Positions 45,845 through 54,562 of a stretch of DNA of 64,000 bases are shown here, piece after piece. The stretch is from Rhodococcus sp. WMMA185. Its GTDB lineage: Bacteria; Actinomycetota; Actinomycetes; Mycobacteriales; Mycobacteriaceae. A program made the position numbers and the translations under genes. Numbering within the stretch: position 1 is the stretch's first letter; each line of letters begins with the position of its first letter. Where the stretch lies: assembly GCF_001767395.1 (NCBI RefSeq), contig NZ_CP017014.1:4233012-4297011 (forward strand), in the 5' to 3' direction. The notes under the pieces are model-generated. The model worked only from the letters and a program-made list of their open reading frames with translations. It made no database searches and was not told the DNA's origin.

Positions 45845-46579
45845 TCAGCCAGCAAGGATTCCGCCGTCGATAACGAGTTCGGCACCTGTGACGAAGGCGG
45901 CGTCGTCACTTGCCAGATAGAGCACCGCCTTCGCCACCTCTGTGGGTGCGGCGAGCCGGCCCACCGGCTGCCGCGCAGTGAGCTCCGCGCGGCGGGCGAC
46001 AGGATCTTCCGCTTGCTGAAGCAACTGTTCGACCCACGGCGAATCGACTGTTCCGGGGCATACGCAGTTGCAGCGAATCCCGGCGTCCGCCCATTGGACC
46101 GCGGCTTGCTTGGTCAAGGTGAGCACCGCGCCCTTACTGGCCGAGTAGGAGGCACGATCGCGCAGGCCGATCATCCCTGCCACCGAGGCGGTGTTCACGA
46201 TGACGCCGAACCTCTGCTCGAGCATGCCGGGGAGAAAACTCTTCATGCACAAGAACGTTCCGCGTGCGTTGACCGCGAACACGCGATCCCATTCCTCGAC
46301 CGTCGCGTCAAGGACGCTGGTGGTCGATCCGATGCCGGCGTTGTTGCACAGGATGTCTACGCCGCCGAGCAGTTCGTATGCGTGCTCTCGGAGCTGGTCG
46401 ATTTCGTCCGGTGAGCTGATATCGACTTCGATGGGAAAGGATCCCGTGGGGACGGACCGTGTATCCCTGTCAGCAGCGACGACTTTGCCACCTTCTTCGA
46501 GGAACAATCGAGCGATCTCGAATCCGATTCCTGAGCCCGCCCCGGTCACGACAACGCGTCGCCCAACAAACTTGCCCAT
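45845..46579 (-). CDS. Short-chain dehydrogenase, probable keto-deoxy sugar acid dehydrogenase
   Basis: This is a 244-residue SDR with TGAGSGIG, CNNAGIGS, a Ser in NTASVAGM and YSASK, ending in the usual GAELVIDGG. AAGGAG lies five bases before the ATG at 46579. It sits between the dehydratase and FAH genes. That order matches the step in which a 2-keto-3-deoxy aldonate is oxidised (KduD-like or LRA5-like). The exact substrate is inferred from context only. Confidence 0.83.
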   Translation of the reverse strand: MGKFVGRRVVVTGAGSGIGFEIARLFLEEGGKVVAADRDTRSVPTGSFPIEVDISSPDEIDQLREHAYELLGGVDILCNNAGIGSTTSVLDATVEEWDRVFAVNARGTFLCMKSFLPGMLEQRFGVIVNTASVAGMIGLRDRASYSASKGAVLTLTKQAAVQWADAGIRCNCVCPGTVDSPWVEQLLQQAEDPVARRAELTARQPVGRLAAPTEVAKAVLYLASDDAAFVTGAELVIDGGILAG

Positions 46580-46616
46580 TTCCACTCCTTGTTCCCGGTA
46601 TCGGTCGAGGTCGAGT

Positions 46617-47651
46617 TCAGTTGAGGTCGAGCCCGCCCAGCACTCCTTGCAAGTACCCGATGGCGTAAGCCCTGCCGCGGCTGCAGTATGCGGCCGATGA
46701 TGTATCTCCCCACGTGGCGATGTCGCCGACCATCGCCGGCACGTGATCGTCGATGAGGAACCCGTCGAAGCCGACGGCGTCAAGGCGCCGAATGACCTGT
46801 GACGGGTCGAAATTGCCTTCACCGAGGAAGCACTCCGCGAAGCGGGGGACGGTTCCCTTGACGTCGCGGAAGTGAACATAGAAGATGCGCCCCTCCGGCC
46901 CGAGTAGGTCGATGACCTGGTTGACGGCGTCCTCGCCACCCATCTCGGACACCGTTCCCAGGCACAAGTTCAGCCCCCATGCGGGACTTCCATTGGCACG
47001 TCGGTGCGCTTCGGCGATTCCCTCGGGAGAAATGAAGATTCGCTCGTGACCGCCCAGGGCGTCGCGCACGGGGGGATCATCCGGATGAAGTGCCAGGCGG
47101 ACCCCTTCTTCTTCGGCGACCGGCAGTACGGCGTCCAGGAAGTACTGGTAGTTGTCCCACATGTGCTCCGCATCGAGGACGCCGTCAATCGCTTCGGGGT
47201 GGGTCAGCTTGTAGGAAGCGAGCGCGTTTCCGTTCAGGGCGTCGTTCGCATCGAAGGCCGTAACACTTGCGCCGCCGCGGCCTACGGCATTCATATCCGT
47301 ACGCCAGACGTAGGTTGGCAGAAAGTTGAAACCGAGAAGATCGTATCCGGTCTTTGCCATATTTCGGATCGTCCGCTGATAGTTCTCGATCTGCTCGTCG
47401 CGCCCCGGTAGTCCTCGCTGAATCTTCCAAAACTGTTCAGAAGGAACATTTTCCAGTCCTTCGATACGCAGACCATGATTGTCGCAGTACTCCCGAAGAG
47501 CCTGAAGCTCATCGATGCCCCAGTACTGTTTGTCTGTCGTCAGGTTGCTCGGAGTGTGGAACTGCACGCTCTGTAGACCGAGTTGGTGTGCGAATTGCGC
47601 TACTGTGTCGTCGAATTCGTCGACATGGCCAAGCGATAGCCGAATCGGCAT
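46617..47651 (-). CDS. Mannonate dehydratase-family protein (UxuA-like)
   Basis: This 344-residue TIM-barrel enzyme has UxuA hallmarks: LALHPDDPP (metal-binding His/Asp), FYVHFRDVKG and LIDDHVPAMVGD. The N-terminal region FHTPSNLTTD-QYWGIDEL differs from E. coli UxuA, so it belongs to a separate branch. Mannonate dehydratase removes water from D-mannonate to give 2-keto-3-deoxy-D-gluconate. AGGAGA precedes the ATG. Next to a sugar dehydrogenase and a lactonase, an aldonate substrate is likely. Confidence 0.87.
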   Translation of the reverse strand: MPIRLSLGHVDEFDDTVAQFAHQLGLQSVQFHTPSNLTTDKQYWGIDELQALREYCDNHGLRIEGLENVPSEQFWKIQRGLPGRDEQIENYQRTIRNMAKTGYDLLGFNFLPTYVWRTDMNAVGRGGASVTAFDANDALNGNALASYKLTHPEAIDGVLDAEHMWDNYQYFLDAVLPVAEEEGVRLALHPDDPPVRDALGGHERIFISPEGIAEAHRRANGSPAWGLNLCLGTVSEMGGEDAVNQVIDLLGPEGRIFYVHFRDVKGTVPRFAECFLGEGNFDPSQVIRRLDAVGFDGFLIDDHVPAMVGDIATWGDTSSAAYCSRGRAYAIGYLQGVLGGLDLN

Positions 47652-47700
47652 GCTTGATTCTCCTGGGGTTGTGAGGGCGACTGGTCAGGCTGGGGCGGCG

Positions 47701-48432
47701 CTACTGTTCCGCGAAGTACTGGGGGTGTTCATGCTGCAGCCGTGGAAGCTGGGTCAGGACTCGTCGGAGGTGGTCGCAGATGACCTTTCGCCCGACGGCG
47801 ACGTCGCGGTTCTTCAGTGCCTCGACGATGGCCGTATGTTCGGTGATCAATTCACGGGTCGTCGAATGCTCGGGCAGTGTCAGACGGCGGAGGCGATCGA
47901 GTTGCAGTTTCTTGGACTGAACCACTTCCCACGCTCCCGGGAAGCCCGCCAGTTCGAACATCGTGCGGTGCAGCGCTTCGTCACTGGCGAAGAAGAGCTC
48001 TTCATCGCGGTCTCTGAACGCTTGTTCCTGCTCCTCGACGAGAGCGGTCAGCCTCGCATGGTTCGCGGTGGGATTTGCGCATGCGGACTCGAACGCTCCT
48101 AGTTCGAGGTGCTCACGGATGAACTGCGCCTCGCGGACTTCTGCCGGTCGTATCCGCGCTACGCGAGTGCCGACCTGGGGCGTGACCTGAACCAACCCCG
48201 CATCAGCGAGGCGCGCCAGCGCTTCACGCACGGGGGTCCGACTCACTGCGAACTGCCTGGTCAAGGCGCTCTCGGACAGCGACAGGCCCGGAGTGAGGCG
48301 CAAATCCCGAATGGCCCCTTGGAGTTCCTGAAAAACGAGGTCCGAGGTGCGTTCACGAGTCACCCCACGGCGGATGGGCGAGAGCTCGAGCGCCGATCCG
48401 TCCTCTGTCTGCGATGTTCGAGTCGTGACCAT
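47701..48432 (-). CDS. GntR-family transcriptional regulator (FadR/VanR type)
   Basis: This regulator is 243 residues long from the ATG at 48432. It has a winged-helix domain (LSESALTRQFAVSRTPVREALARLADAGLV) and an all-helical FCD effector domain (FIREHLELGAFESA, then FASDEALHRTMFELAG). It lies at the divide between the two arms of the sugar-acid module, with a palindrome in the 47-base gap. No Shine-Dalgarno site precedes the ATG, so the mRNA may be leaderless. It probably represses both arms until a pathway sugar acid binds. Confidence 0.88.
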   Translation of the reverse strand: MVTTRTSQTEDGSALELSPIRRGVTRERTSDLVFQELQGAIRDLRLTPGLSLSESALTRQFAVSRTPVREALARLADAGLVQVTPQVGTRVARIRPAEVREAQFIREHLELGAFESACANPTANHARLTALVEEQEQAFRDRDEELFFASDEALHRTMFELAGFPGAWEVVQSKKLQLDRLRRLTLPEHSTTRELITEHTAIVEALKNRDVAVGRKVICDHLRRVLTQLPRLQHEHPQYFAEQ

Positions 48433-48456
48433 GGAGAAATAGTTGCACAGCTCACA

Positions 48457-48470
48457 ACTTGTATGCAAGT
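48457..48470. promoter_or_regulatory. GntR-type operator between divergent genes
   Basis: ACTTGTATGCAAGT has five-base arms around TATG, close to the TTGTATACAA style of FadR/VanR-type sites. It sits between the GntR start (48432) and the SDR start (48480), so one bound dimer would cover both promoters. Confidence 0.65.
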
Positions 48471-48479
48471 ATTCAAGTC

Positions 48480-49286
48480 ATGTCTGAACTGGCAAACAGG
48501 ACCGCAATCGTCACTGGTGGCACCAGTGGTATCGGTCTCGGGGCAGTGGAGCGCCTGCTCGCGCACGGAGCATCCGTCGCGTTCTGCGGAATCGACGCGG
48601 AAGAAGCCGAACAGTCAGCAAAGAACCTCGCCGGCGAGTATGGCGACAACCGGGTTTTCGGGCGGGTTGCCGATGTCAGGGATGCGGACGCGGTGCAGAG
48701 CTTCGTCGCCGACTCCGCCGAGCGGTTCGGCGGCCTCGACATTGTGGTCACAGCCGCAGGTATCCAGACGTACGGCTCTGCCGCCGATACCGACCCAGCT
48801 ACCTGGGAGCGCACTCTCGCGGTCAACGTCACCGGGTCCTACCTGGCTGTCAAACATGCTATTCCCCACCTCCGTCGTCGCGGAGGAGGCTCGATCGTAT
48901 TGGTCTCGTCGGTCCAGGCGTTCGTCTGCCAGGAAGGTGTGTCGTCCTATACGGCCAGCAAGGGAGCGCTCAACGCTCTCGCCCGATCCATCGCGATCGA
49001 TGAAGCGCGACACGGAATCCGTGCCAACACCGTATGTCCCGCCTCCGTCGACACCCCGATGCTGCGCGCGAGCGCACGCCAGTTCTCCGATGGCACTCCG
49101 GCCGGCGAACAAGCGCTAGTCGATCAATGGGGGACAATGCATCCGCTGGGACGTGTCGCGCAGCCCTCGGAGATCGGCGAGGCCATCGCCTTTCTGTCGA
49201 GCGACCGGGCTAGTTTCATCACCGGCATCTCGCTGCCCGTCGACGGTGGAATGCTCGCGAGTATTCCGGTAGCCCTCCCGGAATAG
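48480..49286 (+). CDS. Short-chain dehydrogenase, probable sugar 1-dehydrogenase
   Basis: This is a 268-residue SDR with TGGTSGIG, TAAGIQTYGS, a Ser in LVSSVQAF and YTASK, ending PVDGGMLAS. The ATG at 48480 has no ribosome-binding site and follows the operator by nine bases, which suggests a leaderless transcript. The next gene encodes an SMP-30-type lactonase, so oxidation of an aldose to its lactone is the likely reaction. Confidence 0.83.
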   Translation: MSELANRTAIVTGGTSGIGLGAVERLLAHGASVAFCGIDAEEAEQSAKNLAGEYGDNRVFGRVADVRDADAVQSFVADSAERFGGLDIVVTAAGIQTYGSAADTDPATWERTLAVNVTGSYLAVKHAIPHLRRRGGGSIVLVSSVQAFVCQEGVSSYTASKGALNALARSIAIDEARHGIRANTVCPASVDTPMLRASARQFSDGTPAGEQALVDQWGTMHPLGRVAQPSEIGEAIAFLSSDRASFITGISLPVDGGMLASIPVALPE

Positions 49287-49296
49287 TCGAGTCCCA

Positions 49297-50151
49297 ATGC
49301 GTGTCAGCACTTTTACGGAATCCGACTCTTTTGTCGGTGAAGGACCGGTGTGGGACAGCCGCACCGGAGTCCTCCACTGGGTGGACATTCCTCGAGGTCG
49401 GGTCCATGTGACCGACTTCGAGACCCACAAGACAAAGACACTGATCTTCGACACCACCGTCGGAGCCGTTGCACCCCGTTCGACAACCAGCGGCTACGTC
49501 GCCGCGATCGCCGAAGGGTTCGGCGTCATTGCCGCCGACGGCGAACTCGAGGTTACGAACGCTTTCCTCCCTGGCGGTGCCCGGATGAACGATGCCAAGT
49601 GCGACGGGCGGGGCCGGCTGTGGGCCGGTAGTTGCGCCATCGACTTCGAGCCAGGCGGTGGAGCTCTGCACGTTCTCGACGTGGACTTCACCGTTCGTAC
49701 TGTTCTCGATGGCTGGACTCTTCCGAACGGACTCGGGTGGAGTCCCGGATCTGACCTCTTCTACCTGGTTGACAGTCTCGAGCGGTCGATCTCGGTCTGG
49801 GACTACGACCTCGAATCGGCAGAACTGTCGAACCACCGGATCCTGGCGACTTTCGATAGTGACGAAGGGCTGCCCGATGGCTTGTGCGTCGATACGAACG
49901 GGTGCATCTGGGTGGCGATGTGGGGAGGCGGGCGCGTCGTCCGGTTGTCTCCTCAGGGCGACCGGCTCACTTCTGTCGATTTGCCGGTGCAGCAGCCGTC
50001 TTCCTGTGCGTTCGCCGGAGCGCAGCGGGATACTCTCATCGTGACCTCGGCCCGCCAGGACCTTGCCCGAGCAGCCACGATTGACGGCTCTGTACTTGCT
50101 CTCCACGACACCGGATCACGCGGCACCGAAGTTGCATTCTTCGGTGGCTGA
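49297..50151 (+). CDS. SMP-30/gluconolactonase-family lactonase
   Basis: This is a 284-residue six-bladed propeller lactonase. The metal ligands of the family are visible: Glu in FVGEGPVWD, Asn in RMNDAKCD, Asn in LPNGLGWS and Asp in GLPDGLCVD. It would open the lactone made by the upstream SDR to an aldonate. The gap to the SDR is ten bases, so they are co-transcribed. Confidence 0.9.
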   Translation: MRVSTFTESDSFVGEGPVWDSRTGVLHWVDIPRGRVHVTDFETHKTKTLIFDTTVGAVAPRSTTSGYVAAIAEGFGVIAADGELEVTNAFLPGGARMNDAKCDGRGRLWAGSCAIDFEPGGGALHVLDVDFTVRTVLDGWTLPNGLGWSPGSDLFYLVDSLERSISVWDYDLESAELSNHRILATFDSDEGLPDGLCVDTNGCIWVAMWGGGRVVRLSPQGDRLTSVDLPVQQPSSCAFAGAQRDTLIVTSARQDLARAATIDGSVLALHDTGSRGTEVAFFGG

Positions 50152-50226
50152 CGCATTCGGCAGTGCGCGCCCACTGCACCGACACGTAGCACCGGAGAAG
50201 TTTGGACTGGAAGGACAGATACGGCA

Positions 50227-51471
50227 ATGGGTCTGAACCTAGATCTTCACATCACCGCCGACACGGTATACGACGAAACCTGGCTCAGGAACGAAACCCA
50301 CAGACTCCTCGATTTCGGTATCCACTCGGCTGAGCCCGGCCGAGGGTTCTACTGGCTCGACGAACAGGGCAACGCGCGCCGCGATATGCCCGTGTATACC
50401 TACCTGACTTCGCGGATGACACATGTCTATTCGATCGGCGCTCTTTTCCGGCACCGCGAAGCCCGGGAGTTGGCAGGCATCGGAGTCGACGCCCTGCGAG
50501 GGGCCCTCCATGACGACGAGTACGGAGGCTGGTTCGCGTTCGTCTCCGACAACCAGGAATCCCCTCAGGCCAAGGACGCCTACGATCAAGCCTTCGTCCT
50601 CCTGGCCGCATCGAGTGCGGTCGTGGCAGACATCCCCGGGGCCCGGGAGTTGCTCGGCGACGCAATATCGGTCTTCGACGCACATTGGTGGGACAACTCG
50701 GCTGAAATGGTGGTCGACCGTATCAGCCGCGACTGGACCACGACGGACACCTACCGCGGTGCGAATGCGAACATGCATACCGTTGAAGCGCTTCTCGCTG
50801 TCGGCGACGTGACCGGTGACCGAATTCACCACGACAGGGCTCTCGCAATTACCCGTCGGCTGGTGCACGAGTCCACCCGAAACAATGCGTGGCTCATGCC
50901 TGAACACTACGACGAGAACTGGACACCGCAGCTCGAGTACAACAAGGAGTTACCCGCGGACCCCTTCCGTCCCTACGGGGTCACCATTGGTCACCTGCTC
51001 GAGTGGTCCAGATTGTGTCTGCATGTACATGCCGCACTCGGCGACGCTGCCCCAGACTGGTTGGTGACCGACGCGCAGGCGCTCTTCGATGTCGCCGTGG
51101 AAAGTGGTTGGTGCGCAGACAAATTGCCGGGGTTTGTCTACACCATCGACTGGCAGCGTGAACCGGTGGTCACGACGCGGCTGCACTGGGTGATCGCCGA
51201 GGGGATCTCGGCCGCCGCCGCATTGAATTCCGTGACAAAGGATGCGAAGTACGCGCGATGGTATAACACGTTCTGGGACCACGCGGAAACACATTTCATC
51301 GATCGAGTGCACGGATCCTGGCATCATGAACGCACGCCGGAAGGTGGGCCCGCGAGCACGGTGTGGTCCGGAAAGCCGGATATCTACCACGCGCTGCAGG
51401 CGACCCTCATCCCGCGGGCACCTCTTGCCCCGAGCCTTGTGACAGCCCTGTCGACGGAGCGCCAGACCTGA
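50227..51471 (+). CDS. AGE-family sugar isomerase (YihS/mannose isomerase-like)
   Basis: This 414-residue protein is an (alpha/alpha)6 barrel enzyme. It keeps the family histidines in NANMHTVEALL, TIGHLLEW and DIYHALQ and the arginine in TSRMTHVYS. It resembles the YihS branch over its whole length, as in EYNKELPADPFRPYG. By hand alignment two glutamines of YihS next to the sulfonate appear as His (SWHHER) and Pro (GKPDIYH), which favours D-mannose/D-fructose isomerisation over sulfoquinovose. GGAAGGA precedes the ATG. It ends the plus-strand arm of the module. Confidence 0.85.
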   Translation: MGLNLDLHITADTVYDETWLRNETHRLLDFGIHSAEPGRGFYWLDEQGNARRDMPVYTYLTSRMTHVYSIGALFRHREARELAGIGVDALRGALHDDEYGGWFAFVSDNQESPQAKDAYDQAFVLLAASSAVVADIPGARELLGDAISVFDAHWWDNSAEMVVDRISRDWTTTDTYRGANANMHTVEALLAVGDVTGDRIHHDRALAITRRLVHESTRNNAWLMPEHYDENWTPQLEYNKELPADPFRPYGVTIGHLLEWSRLCLHVHAALGDAAPDWLVTDAQALFDVAVESGWCADKLPGFVYTIDWQREPVVTTRLHWVIAEGISAAAALNSVTKDAKYARWYNTFWDHAETHFIDRVHGSWHHERTPEGGPASTVWSGKPDIYHALQATLIPRAPLAPSLVTALSTERQT

Positions 51472-51476
51472 AAGCG

Positions 51477-52070
51477 TCAGGAGTTGCGGCGCCAGCCCTC
51501 CAGTTGCGCTATTGCCGTGTGCACGACCGCGACGGCTTCGTCCCGGTTTACCCGCGACAGGACGAGGGCGCTCACGGACAGGGAGGTCAGGAGTCGGGCC
51601 CGGTGTTCCAAGACGTCGGGTGGCGTGTCCTGGTCGAACGTACGAAGTGCGTGCGTGAGTGCGGCGAAGAGTTCATGGCGGTATGTGTCGACTACGGCGC
51701 GCTGGGTGTCGTCGTGGGCCGCGAAGCCGGCAGCGCTGTTGAAGAGCAGGCAACCGCGACCGGGGGAGTCGTCCGGGTCGGCCGCGAGTGCCTCGGCGAG
51801 GCTCCGGTAGTACCGGAACACATCCTCCGGATGGGAGGGCTCGTCGGTCAGGATGCGAAGCCGAGGGCGGGCTACCCGGTCGAGATAGTCGTTCACGGCC
51901 GCGTCGAAGAGTCCGCGCTTGCTGCCGAACACGTTGTAGAGACTCGAGCGATTCAGTCCGGTAGCCCGCTCGACCTCCGGTATCGATGTGGCTTCGAATC
52001 CTTTGTCCCAGAATAGATCACGAACACTTTCGATCACTTCTGCGGTGTCGAAATCCTGCGTACGCGGCAT
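51477..52070 (-). CDS. TetR family transcriptional regulator
   Basis: This regulator is 197 residues long from the ATG at 52070; a longer frame to 52157 would cross the operator. The helix-turn-helix is SIPEVERATGLNRSSLYNVF, followed by GSKRGLFDAAVNDYL. The effector domain includes SPGRGCLLFNSAAGFA, typical of the AcuR/YxaF-like branch that senses reactive carbonyl compounds. It is divergent from an MDR-family reductase, with a palindrome between them. Confidence 0.85.
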   Translation of the reverse strand: MPRTQDFDTAEVIESVRDLFWDKGFEATSIPEVERATGLNRSSLYNVFGSKRGLFDAAVNDYLDRVARPRLRILTDEPSHPEDVFRYYRSLAEALAADPDDSPGRGCLLFNSAAGFAAHDDTQRAVVDTYRHELFAALTHALRTFDQDTPPDVLEHRARLLTSLSVSALVLSRVNRDEAVAVVHTAIAQLEGWRRNS

Positions 52071-52115
52071 GAGGACCCTCACTCGTTGTTGTGAAACGGT
52101 CGGTCCAGTATATAT

Positions 52116-52131
52116 TGAAATGGTCATTTCA
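52116..52131. promoter_or_regulatory. Palindromic operator of the TetR/reductase pair
   Basis: TGAAATGGTCATTTCA has perfect seven-base arms around GT. It lies in the 85-base gap between the divergent TetR (start 52070) and reductase (start 52156) genes. Confidence 0.7.
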
Positions 52132-52155
52132 GAAAGTATCGAAAGGAATACCCCC

Positions 52156-53163
52156 ATGACATCGAGTACCCAGATTCAGTTGGTCAACCGCCCGGTGGGG
52201 TGGCCGACGCAGGACGACTTTCGCACCGTCGTCGTCGATCTGCCCGACCTCGCTCCCGATCAAGTGCGGGTAGCCAATGAGTACATCTCCGTCGATCCCT
52301 ACATGCGTGGGCGGATGAACGATCGCGAGTCATACATTCCGCCGTTCGCGCTGGGGGAGACGATGACCGGCGGCGCCGTCGGGCGTGTGGTCGAATCCAC
52401 GGCTGCCACTCATCCCGTGGGCTCGGTGGTCATGCACGAGCTCGGCTGGCGTGACGTCGCGCAGGGCGACGCGTCGGCGTTCCGGATCGTCGAGGAAATT
52501 CCGGGCGTACCGATCTCCGCTTACCTGGGGATCCTCGGGCTCACCGGTTTGACGGCGTACGTCGGGCTGAAGCACATCGCGAATCTGAAGCCCGGTGACT
52601 CCGTTTTCATTTCCGGTGCCGCCGGTGCGGTCGGAACAGCGGCCGGGCAGATCGCGCGACTCGAGGGCGCTTCCCGGGTCATCGGATCCGCAGGGACGGC
52701 GGAGAAGGTTGCGTTGCTCACCGAGAAGTACGGATACGCCGCCGCCTTCGACTACAAACAGGCACCGGTCCGTGAACAGTTGGCCGAACTTGCCGGTGAT
52801 GGCATTGACGTCTACTTCGACAACGTCGGCGGTGACCACCTGGAGGCCGCCCTCGACGTGCTGCGTCCAGGCGGCCGGGCCGCACTGTGCGGCGCCATCT
52901 CCATGTACAACGCGACCGAGCGCACGCCGGGACCCGACAACATGGTGAACATCATCGGGCGTGGTCTGACCCTCCAAGGCTTCACGCTCGGCAACTACAC
53001 GCACGTCTTCCCCGAGTTCGCCGCCAAGATGGGACCCTGGTTGGCGTCCGGTGAGGTGGTTCACGACGAGACCATCGTCGACGGCATCGAGAACTCAGTC
53101 GATGCGTTTCTCCAGCTCATGCGCGGCGGGAACGTCGGGAAGATGCTCGTTCGCACGAACTGA
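52156..53163 (+). CDS. NADP-dependent MDR-family reductase (zinc-independent, CurA/prostaglandin reductase-like)
   Basis: This 335-residue medium-chain reductase has VDPYMRGRM, the cofactor loop SGAAGAVGTAAGQIARL, and FDNVGGDHLEAAL. The zinc-ligand pattern of alcohol dehydrogenases is absent, and YMRGRM is the marker of the leukotriene-B4 dehydrogenase/curcumin reductase group, which reduces the double bond of enones. AAAGGA lies before the ATG at 52156. With its TetR partner it probably detoxifies unsaturated carbonyls. Confidence 0.88.
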   Translation: MTSSTQIQLVNRPVGWPTQDDFRTVVVDLPDLAPDQVRVANEYISVDPYMRGRMNDRESYIPPFALGETMTGGAVGRVVESTAATHPVGSVVMHELGWRDVAQGDASAFRIVEEIPGVPISAYLGILGLTGLTAYVGLKHIANLKPGDSVFISGAAGAVGTAAGQIARLEGASRVIGSAGTAEKVALLTEKYGYAAAFDYKQAPVREQLAELAGDGIDVYFDNVGGDHLEAALDVLRPGGRAALCGAISMYNATERTPGPDNMVNIIGRGLTLQGFTLGNYTHVFPEFAAKMGPWLASGEVVHDETIVDGIENSVDAFLQLMRGGNVGKMLVRTN

Positions 53164-53167
53164 TCGG

Positions 53168-54562
53168 TCAGGAGTCGGTGAGATCGCGGACCTCGGAATA
53201 CCGTTCGCGCACAGCGGGTGCCGGATCTGCCTCGTACCGGTCGGCCGGTGCCTGACTCCACTTGGGTGGTTCCCGGGTCCCGGCGAGGGTCCAGGCGGCC
53301 TGGCGGCAGGCGCCGATGGCGACGTACTCGGCGGGGCGGGGCACCAGCACCGGTGCCCCGAAGACGGCCGGGGCCAGTTCGCACAGTGCCCGTGAGCGGG
53401 CGCCGCCGCCGACGAGGAGAATGCGGCGCACCGTCACACCCTGTTCGGTCAGGTGGTCGATGCCGTCCGCGAGTCCGCACAGCAGCCCTTCGACAGCGGC
53501 GCGCGCAAGGTGCGCGGGTGTCGAATTGGCAAGGCGTAGACCGTGAATTGCTCCGGTAGCGTGCGGGCGGTTCGGTGTGCGTTCACCCTCGAGATACGGC
53601 ACCATCACCAGACCCGCGCTGCCCGACGGCGCCGAGAGCGCCAACCGCGACAACTCTTCGTGATCGACGCTCAGCAGTGTGGCCGTGGCATCGAGTACAC
53701 GGGCCGCGTTCAGCGTGCACACCAGCGGGAGGTTGTGTCCGGTGGCATCGGCGAAGCCGGCGACGAATCCTCCAGGGTCGTGCGCGGCTGTTGCCGACAC
53801 CGCCGACACGACACCCGACGTTCCGACCGACACGATGACATCGCCTTCTCTGGCATCGAGAGCGAGTGCGGCAGCCGCATTGTCGCCGGTTCCCGGGCCC
53901 AGGGCGCCGCCCCACCGGGTTTCCCCGATCTGCTCGGCGGGTGCGGCCACCCGGGGTAGCTGCACCGTGCGGCCTCGCAACGCGCGCGAAAGCAGATCGG
54001 GGCGATAGGAATCCGTTGCGGCAGAAAAGTATCCGGTGCCACTGGCATCGCCACGGTCGGTGGTCAGGGTACTCGGATCGGTGCCGCCCCCGAGTTGCCA
54101 GCTGAGCCAGTCGTGCGGCAGGCATACAGCTGCTGTCCGATCGGCGTTTTGCGGTTCGACATCGGCGAGCCAGCGCAGCTTGCTGACCGTGATCGAGGCG
54201 ACCGGCACTACCCCCACTGCGTCCGCCCACGTAGCAGCCCCGCCGAGTTCGTCCACAAGCTCTGCGGCAGCATCCGCAGAGCGAGTGTCGTTCCACAACA
54301 GCGCTGGACGCACGATCGACGCTGCGTCGTCGAGGCACACCATGCCGTGTTGCTGCGCCCCAACGGACACTGCGGCGACGTCGTCCAATCCGCCCGCCGC
54401 AACGATTGCGGTGTCGAGGGCTCTTGTCCACTCCTGCGGCGCAACTTCGGTGCCGTCTGGATGTGACGCCTTGCCCTCCCGGACGATCTCCCCGGTATCG
54501 GACTCACAGACGATCACCTTGCACGACTGGGTCGACGAATCAACGCCGGCCACGAGAGTCAT
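53168..54562 (-). CDS. xylB: Xylulokinase (FGGY family)
   Basis: This is a 464-residue FGGY kinase. The N-terminal ATPase strand is [27 protein letters not shown] and [14 protein letters not shown] follow as in xylulokinases, then [10 protein letters not shown] and [11 protein letters not shown] in the second domain. It phosphorylates D-xylulose to xylulose 5-phosphate. Its ATG overlaps the PfkB kinase stop by four bases; it is the last gene of the polyol operon. Confidence 0.9.
   Translation of the reverse strand: MTLVAGVDSSTQSCKVIVCESDTGEIVREGKASHPDGTEVAPQEWTRALDTAIVAAGGLDDVAAVSVGAQQHGMVCLDDAASIVRPALLWNDTRSADAAAELVDELGGAATWADAVGVVPVASITVSKLRWLADVEPQNADRTAAVCLPHDWLSWQLGGGTDPSTLTTDRGDASGTGYFSAATDSYRPDLLSRALRGRTVQLPRVAAPAEQIGETRWGGALGPGTGDNAAAALALDAREGDVIVSVGTSGVVSAVSATAAHDPGGFVAGFADATGHNLPLVCTLNAARVLDATATLLSVDHEELSRLALSAPSGSAGLVMVPYLEGERTPNRPHATGAIHGLRLANSTPAHLARAAVEGLLCGLADGIDHLTEQGVTVRRILLVGGGARSRALCELAPAVFGAPVLVPRPAEYVAIGACRQAAWTLAGTREPPKWSQAPADRYEADPAPAVRERYSEVRDLTDS

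Noticed and set aside
50227-51471. Reading the AGE isomerase and neighbours as a sulfoquinovose pathway.
   Set aside because: The isomerase resembles YihS, but two sulfonate-pocket positions appear changed and no sulfo-sugar gene such as a sulfoquinovosidase or sulfonate transporter lies nearby.
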